Shown here: one piece after another, positions 31,246-35,681 of the stretch
How positions within the stretch are numbered: the first letter of the stretch is position 1
How the letters are laid out: each line of letters begins with the position of its first letter
Assembly: GCA_035539855.1 (NCBI GenBank)
Contig: DATLHO010000063.1
Span: 1 to 35,681 of the forward strand
Direction of reading: 5' to 3'
Source: DATLHO01 sp035539855
GTDB lineage: Bacteria; Bacteroidota; Ignavibacteria; OLB7
DNA length: 35,681 nt
Notes under the pieces: model-generated
What the model was told of the DNA's origin: nothing
Database searches by the model: none
What the model saw: only the letters and a program-made list of their open reading frames with translations
Made by a program: the position numbers and the translations under genes

Positions 31246-32619
31246 ATGACCGAGCAGACGACGAATCCCCCGACCCGGAAGGTCTATGTCGAGACCTACG
31301 GGTGCCAGATGAACGAGGCCGACTCGCAGATCGTGCTCTCGGTGATGAACCGTGGCGGCTTCGAGCCGACCGCGGACATGGCCGCGGCCGACGTCATCTT
31401 CCTGAACACCTGCTCGATCCGCGACAACGCCGAGGCGCGCATCCACGGGCGGCTGACGAACATCGCCTACTACAAGAAGCGCAACCCCGGGCTCGTCGTC
31501 GGCATCCTCGGCTGCATGGCCGAGCGCCTGCGCCGCGACCTGCTCGGCGACGGCTCGATCGTCGACGTCGTCGTCGGACCCGACGAGTATCGCGCGCTGC
31601 CGGAGCTCGTCGACGAAGCGCGCCACGGAGAGAAAGGGCTCGCGGTGAAGCTTTCGCGCGTCGAGACGTACGACGACATCACGCCGCTGCGCACCGAGGG
31701 CATCTCCGCATGGCTGTCGGTCATGCGCGGCTGCGACAAGTTCTGCACGTTCTGCGTCGTGCCGTTCACGCGCGGCCGCGAGCGCAGCCGCTCGCTCTCG
31801 TCGATCGTGCGCGAGGTCGAGGAGCTCGCCGCGCACGACTTCCGCGAGATCACGCTGCTCGGTCAGAACGTCAACAGCTACCGCTCCGAGGGCTCCGACT
31901 TCGCCGACCTGCTCGCCGCGGTCGCCGACGTCGATCCCCGCATTCGCATCCGATACACGACGTCGCATCCGCAGGACATGTCCGATCGGCTGATCGAGAC
32001 GATGGCCTCGCGCGCGAACATCTGCAACTACATCCACCTGCCGGTGCAGTCGGGCTCGAACCGGGTGCTCCGGCTGATGAACCGCACCTACACCGTCGAG
32101 CACTACCTCGAGCGGATCGCGCGCATCCACGAGCTGATCCCCGGCGTCTCGATGTCGACCGACATCATCACGGGCTTCCCGACCGAGACCGAGGACGACC
32201 ACCGTCTGACGCTCGAGCTCATCGAGCGCGTCCGATACGACGGCGCGTACACGTTCAAGTACTCTCCTCGCGAGAACACGAAGGCCTGGGCGATGGGCGA
32301 CGACGTTCCGGAGGAGGTCAAGGCGCGCCGGCTCGAGGAGGTCATTGCGCTGTGCCGGGGTATCTCCGCCGAGAACAACCAGCGGCACGTCGGTGCCGTC
32401 GAGCAGGTGCTCGTCGACGGTCCGAGCCGCAAGGACGAGCTCGAGTGGCGGGGCCGGACCGACACGAACAAGGTCGTCATCTTCCGCCACGGCGACGAGC
32501 AGATCGGCGACTATGTGCCGATGAAGATCCACCGCGCCAGTGCCGCGACGCTCTTCGGCTCGGCCGTCGACGCGGCCGGCAACGCGACGTTCATTCCGCT
32601 GCAGATGGCGATCGCCTGA
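31246..32619 (+). CDS. miaB: tRNA-2-methylthio-N6-isopentenyladenosine synthase
   Basis: MiaB is a radical SAM methylthiotransferase that adds a methylthio group to i6A37 of tRNA. The N-terminal UPF0004 domain has its three cluster-binding Cys in YGCQMNEADS, LNTCSIRDNAE and GILGCMAERLR. The radical SAM CxxxCxxC motif is RGCDKFCTFCVVPFTRG. Further blocks are LLGQNVNSY, HLPVQSGSNRVL, MSTDIITGFPTETEDD and the C-terminal TRAM domain (about 390-450). The ATG at 31246 fits; the 457-residue length is normal. No miaA is adjacent. The secreted TPR/SPOR gene follows. Confidence 0.97.
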   Translation: MTEQTTNPPTRKVYVETYGCQMNEADSQIVLSVMNRGGFEPTADMAAADVIFLNTCSIRDNAEARIHGRLTNIAYYKKRNPGLVVGILGCMAERLRRDLLGDGSIVDVVVGPDEYRALPELVDEARHGEKGLAVKLSRVETYDDITPLRTEGISAWLSVMRGCDKFCTFCVVPFTRGRERSRSLSSIVREVEELAAHDFREITLLGQNVNSYRSEGSDFADLLAAVADVDPRIRIRYTTSHPQDMSDRLIETMASRANICNYIHLPVQSGSNRVLRLMNRTYTVEHYLERIARIHELIPGVSMSTDIITGFPTETEDDHRLTLELIERVRYDGAYTFKYSPRENTKAWAMGDDVPEEVKARRLEEVIALCRGISAENNQRHVGAVEQVLVDGPSRKDELEWRGRTDTNKVVIFRHGDEQIGDYVPMKIHRASAATLFGSAVDAAGNATFIPLQMAIA

Positions 32620-32658
32620 ACGGGGCACGAGATGGACGAGGGATTGGCGCTAACAGGC

Positions 32659-32690
32659 TCTGGCGGGTCTGCGTTCAAGCCGTATCTTCC
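32659..32690 (+). promoter_or_regulatory. Weak promoter candidate before the SPOR protein gene
   Basis: TCTG (32659-32662) and TATCTTCC (32683-32690) are 20 bases apart, the same spacing as at rplM, but the second element differs from TAnnTTTG at two positions. It is listed only because of the spacing. Confidence 0.2.
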
Positions 32691-32754
32691 CTCTCCGCGA
32701 GGCTCCCGCCCGACGTCGAGAATCCACGATCCACTGACTCGAATACCTGCATCC

Positions 32755-33546
32755 ATGGCCAGCTACCGCTTCTTCGTGCGCACCCCGATGCTCGCGCTCG
32801 CACTCCTCGTCGTCGCAGGCTCGATCGCCTCGGCCCAGCCGTCGTACGATGAGCGCGCGCGGGCGATCCTCCTGCTCTACGACACCGGCCAGAAGGACAC
32901 GGCCTACCAGCTCATCGAGCCGCTGAAGCGCGAGGCGCGCTTCGTGCCGTCGGTGATCTTCACGCGCGCGCAGATGACGCCCGACGATCGCGCGCTGAGC
33001 CTGTACCGCGAGATCATCGCGCTCGAGCCCGGCGGCGCATGGGCCGACGACGCGGCCTACCAGCTCGTCCGCCGCTACATCGAGAAGAAGGACTCGGCCG
33101 CCGCGCACATCTGGGCGAACGTGCTCCGGACGAACTACCCTCGCTCGCCGTTCGTCGCGATGAGCGACGAGGTCCTGCGCGGCGTCACCGCGTGGGAGAT
33201 GAACGACGATCCGGACGGCCCGCTGCTCGCCGACAACTCGAAGGTCGCGCGGACGCCCGCCAAGCCGAAGGACGAGACGAAGCCGGCCGAGACGTACAAG
33301 AAGAGCGGTATGCGTGGCTTCGCGCTGCAGGTCGGGCTGTTCCCGACGAAGGCGGCGGCCGAGAAGCGTGCGGCTCAACTGGCGAAGACCAAGGTGAAGG
33401 CCGTTGCGCTGCCGAAGACCGTCGACGGCAAGAAGCAGTATGCCCTCGTCGTCGGCCCGTACAAGACGCTCGAGGAGGCGGGGAAGAAGAAGGCGTCGGT
33501 CGCGAACGGCTGCGACTGTCCCGCGTTCATCGTCAAGGTCGAGTAG
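32755..33546 (+). CDS. Secreted TPR and SPOR-domain protein
   Basis: The 263-residue protein has a signal peptide (MLALALLVVAGSIASAQ). A TPR-like helical region follows (about 30-150: ARAILLLYDTGQKDTAYQLI; AYQLVRRYIEKKDSAAAHIW), then a charged linker with PAKPKDETKPAETYKK. Residues 188-263 are a SPOR domain: GFALQVGLFPTKAAAEKRA, then YALVVGPYKTLEEAGKKKA. SPOR domains bind denuded glycan strands of peptidoglycan, so the protein is probably periplasmic and located at septa or other remodelling sites. The ATG at 32755 precedes the signal peptide; the longer open frame upstream is not family-like. Two Cys lie in the C-terminal NGCDCPAFIV. The MBL-fold gene begins 5 bases after the stop. Confidence 0.88.
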   Translation: MASYRFFVRTPMLALALLVVAGSIASAQPSYDERARAILLLYDTGQKDTAYQLIEPLKREARFVPSVIFTRAQMTPDDRALSLYREIIALEPGGAWADDAAYQLVRRYIEKKDSAAAHIWANVLRTNYPRSPFVAMSDEVLRGVTAWEMNDDPDGPLLADNSKVARTPAKPKDETKPAETYKKSGMRGFALQVGLFPTKAAAEKRAAQLAKTKVKAVALPKTVDGKKQYALVVGPYKTLEEAGKKKASVANGCDCPAFIVKVE

Positions 33547-33551
33547 GCGCG

Positions 33552-34310
33552 ATGGGCGCGATGACGCTCACGCTGCACGGTACGGGCGCGGGGACGCCGT
33601 CCGGACATCGGATGGCCAGCGCGCTGAGCGCGCGGTTCGGCGACGGCGGCGTCGTGCTCTTCGACGCGGGCGAGGGATGCTCGCGCGCGATGATCCGCGA
33701 CGGCATCGACATCAATCGGATCACGACCGTCGCGATCAGTCACATGCACGCCGATCACTGGTGCGGCCTTCCGGGACTGGTGACCGGATGGTCGGCGCTC
33801 AAGCGCGGCGCCGGTGAGATCGAGATCTTCGTGCCCGTCGGTCGCGTTCCCTTCCTCGAGCGCGCGCTCATAGAGTCGCTGCACTTCGACGACATGGTCG
33901 AGTTCCGTCTCCGATTCGGCGAGCTCGACGCGTTCGAGATGCAGGAGGGATGGCGCGTCGAGACGTTCACGACGACCCATCTGGCGCGCGTCGAGGAGCA
34001 TGCCCGCGCGCACGGCGCCGCGGATCGCGCGCTCGGCTACGTGCTTCGCAACGGCCCCCGGCGCGTCGTACTGAGCCAGGACATCGGCCGGGCCACCGAC
34101 CTCTCCGGGGTCATCGACGGCGCCGAGCTCGTCGTCTGCGAGTCTGCCCATGCCGAGCCGGGGGAGATCCTCGCGATGGCTCGTGAGGCGGGCGTACGGC
34201 GACTGATCTTCACGCACGTCTCTCCCGGTCGCGAGGGATCGTTCTCCGAACGCTTCGACGGCATCGAGTGGAGCGTCGCGCGCGACGGTGACTCGGTCGT
34301 CGTCGCATGA
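33552..34310 (+). CDS. Metallo-beta-lactamase-fold hydrolase (RNase Z-like)
   Basis: The 252-residue protein has the MBL metal motif SHMHADHWCGLPG (His64, His66, Asp68, His69), preceded by VLFDAGEGCSRAMI. It also has further ligands in TFTTTHLARVEEHA, VVLSQDIGRATDL and LIFTHVSP. The LTLHGTGAGTPSGHRMASAL start resembles the RNase Z/ElaC branch. RNase Z trims the tRNA 3' trailer, but other members act on phosphodiesters, so the substrate is not sure. The exosite and other tRNase-specific parts are not obvious. The ATG at 33552 lies 5 bases after the SPOR gene stop; an alternative ATG at 33561 exists. The subtilase gene starts 54 bases after the stop. Confidence 0.85.
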   Translation: MGAMTLTLHGTGAGTPSGHRMASALSARFGDGGVVLFDAGEGCSRAMIRDGIDINRITTVAISHMHADHWCGLPGLVTGWSALKRGAGEIEIFVPVGRVPFLERALIESLHFDDMVEFRLRFGELDAFEMQEGWRVETFTTTHLARVEEHARAHGAADRALGYVLRNGPRRVVLSQDIGRATDLSGVIDGAELVVCESAHAEPGEILAMAREAGVRRLIFTHVSPGREGSFSERFDGIEWSVARDGDSVVVA

Positions 34311-34364
34311 GACCGAATCGTTCGACGGGCCGGCTACGACACGGCGGTCACACTCCTGCACTCG

Positions 34365-35681
34365 ATGATCGAATCGATCTCCTTGCGTCTCGTCAGCTCC
34401 GGCCTTGCGATGCTCAGCCTCGTGATCGTCGCGGCGGTCGTTCCGACGACGCTCACAGCGCAGCAGGCCGGCATCATCATCCGACTGCGCGCCGACGGCT
34501 CGACCAAGCAGGTCATCGAGCGCGCGGCCTCGCGCAGCGGCATCGCGACGGCGTCGCTACAGGTGCGCTCCGTTCTCGCCGGACGACGCGTCGCCCTTCA
34601 GAGCATCCACCGCCTCGATCGCTACCAGCTCGTCACCGTCTCCGCTGACCAGTCCGATGCCGTGACTGCCGCGCTTCGCGGCGACCCCGACGTCGAGCTC
34701 GCGATGCCCAATCGCACGTACCGGCTCGACGGCATCACCGACGATCCCCGATCGATCGAACAGTGGGCGCTGCGGCGGATCGAAGCCGAGGGCGCATGGC
34801 GCCTGACGCTGGGAAGCGACTCGATCGTCATCGGCTTCATCGACACCGGCATCGACTTCACGCATCCCGATCTCGTCGGATCATTGTGGATCAACGAAGC
34901 GGAGGACCTCAACGTTAACGGCCGGCTCGACGCGTGGCCCGCGGGAGAGGTACGAGAGGGGATCGGAGGTGACCTCGATGCGATCGATCAGGATGGCAAC
35001 GGCTACACCGACGACGTCATTGGGTTCGACTTCGTGGATCAGACCGTTCCGAACACGGGCGACTGGAGCGTACGCGACGGAGTACCCGGCGACGAGCAGG
35101 GACACGGCTCGACGATCGCCGGCGTGATCTCCGGCGCACACGACAACGCGATCGGCATTGCCGGCATCGCGCCGCGGTCGCCGCTGATGACGCTGCGCGC
35201 GTTCGACGCGACCGGCAACGCCGAGGACGATGACGTCGCCGCCGCGATCGTCTACGCCGCCGACAACGGAGTGCGCGTTCTCAACCTGAGCTTCGGCGAC
35301 GTCTTCTACTCGCCGCTGATGCACGACGCGATTCGCTACGCCCATGCCCGCGGAGTCGTCATCGTCGCCTCCGCCGGAAACGAGGGAAGCGGCGAGCCGC
35401 ACTATCCTTCGAGTTATCCCGAAGTCATCTCCGTCGCGATGACCGACTCGAACGACATCCGCAACGAGCTTTCGAACTTCGGCTCGCAGATCGCCCTGGC
35501 CGCGCCGGGCGTGGAGGTTCTCTCGACCGCACGCGACAGCGCCTATCGGCTTGCCGGGGGAACGTCGATCGCGGCGCCTTACGTTTCCGGCGTCGCCGCG
35601 CTCGTGTTGTCGAGACATCCGCGCTGGTCTCCGGACGAGGTTCGCGGCGTGCTCGAGCTCACCGCCGACGACCTGCGACCG
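34365..35681 (+). CDS. Secreted subtilisin-like serine protease (3' truncated by window edge)
   Basis: The frame stays open to the last base, giving at least 439 residues. The N-terminus has a signal peptide (AMLSLVIVAAVVPTTLTAQ) and a propeptide-like region (about 30-125). The S8 catalytic triad is present: Asp160 in VIGFIDTGIDFTHPDL, His247 in GHGSTIAGVISG and Ser401 in GGTSIAAPYVSGVAAL. The oxyanion Asn339 is in VASAGNEGSG. An insertion between Asp and His carries the DLDAIDQDGNGYTDDVIGFD loop, probably Ca-binding and common in Bacteroidota subtilases. The 3' end, where a T9SS sorting domain would be expected in this organism, is outside the window. The ATG at 34365 precedes the signal peptide. 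Confidence 0.92.
   Translation, partial: MIESISLRLVSSGLAMLSLVIVAAVVPTTLTAQQAGIIIRLRADGSTKQVIERAASRSGIATASLQVRSVLAGRRVALQSIHRLDRYQLVTVSADQSDAVTAALRGDPDVELAMPNRTYRLDGITDDPRSIEQWALRRIEAEGAWRLTLGSDSIVIGFIDTGIDFTHPDLVGSLWINEAEDLNVNGRLDAWPAGEVREGIGGDLDAIDQDGNGYTDDVIGFDFVDQTVPNTGDWSVRDGVPGDEQGHGSTIAGVISGAHDNAIGIAGIAPRSPLMTLRAFDATGNAEDDDVAAAIVYAADNGVRVLNLSFGDVFYSPLMHDAIRYAHARGVVIVASAGNEGSGEPHYPSSYPEVISVAMTDSNDIRNELSNFGSQIALAAPGVEVLSTARDSAYRLAGGTSIAAPYVSGVAALVLSRHPRWSPDEVRGVLELTADDLRP

Noticed and set aside
30040..32628. 862-residue minus-strand frame opposite coaE and miaB
   Set aside because: It is antisense to two well-conserved enzymes and overlaps the 5' part of the duplicated-helix protein gene; the product is a typical G+C shadow.
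31302..32852. 516-residue plus-strand frame within miaB
   Set aside because: It is a shifted frame of miaB with Arg-rich composition and no motif.
34881..35618. 245-residue minus-strand frame at the right edge
   Set aside because: It is antisense to a subtilase with a complete catalytic triad.

Overview
The window is a G+C-rich, gene-dense bacterial chromosome segment. It has no recognisable rRNA, tRNA, insertion sequence, prophage or CRISPR array. Several features point to the Bacteroidota/FCB superphylum, perhaps a G+C-rich Kapabacteria-, Ignavibacteria- or Rhodothermota-like lineage. Two adjacent secreted proteins end in type IX secretion (T9SS) C-terminal sorting domains. The best promoter, upstream of rplM, has the Bacteroidota -7 element TAnnTTTG. 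Many starts lack a Shine-Dalgarno sequence. The GroES paralogue and the long QueA also look like FCB forms. The lineage call is an inference.

Layout. 1-1359: 3' part of hutH (histidine ammonia-lyase). 1594-6228: a translation cluster, rplM-rpsI, rpsB, tsf, pyrH and frr, with several strong hairpins between genes. 6386-7474: a thioredoxin reductase. 7482-9532 (minus): a GroES-like paralogue, an unrecognised helical protein and a methyltransferase. 9659-10957: queA. 10977-13679 (minus): an ABC-2 permease and ATPase pair and an RluE-type pseudouridine synthase. 13678-17147: two M16 peptidase-family genes, one with an intact zinc site and one without it that carries an extra C-terminal domain. 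17195-19905 (minus): pdxA, fbp and a universal stress protein. 20116-23210: an M24 peptidase coupled to a TPR protein. 23226-25455 (minus): a LON-domain protein, superoxide dismutase and a small T9SS cargo. 25606-28311 (minus): a 901-residue Kelch/Omp28-like T9SS cargo. 28620-30230 (minus): an A-type Fe-S carrier, a disordered protein and an Ala/Pro-rich repeat protein. 30367-34310: coaE, miaB, a TPR/SPOR protein and an RNase Z-like hydrolase. 34365-end: a subtilisin-like protease cut off by the window edge.

Most genes are core housekeeping: translation, tRNA and rRNA modification, CoA and pyridoxal phosphate synthesis, redox and Fe-S metabolism. The accessory interest lies in the envelope and secreted proteins: the M16 pair, the TPR and SPOR proteins, the two T9SS cargoes sharing a two-Cys domain, and the subtilase. 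Three small unrecognised proteins add to this: the partner of the GroES paralogue, the Ala/Pro protein with a duplicated helix, and its disordered neighbour. I found no clearly novel defence or mobile system. The strongest leads are the Kelch-thioredoxin-fold T9SS protein with its neighbour, the duplicated-helix protein, and the leader structures in the ribosomal cluster.
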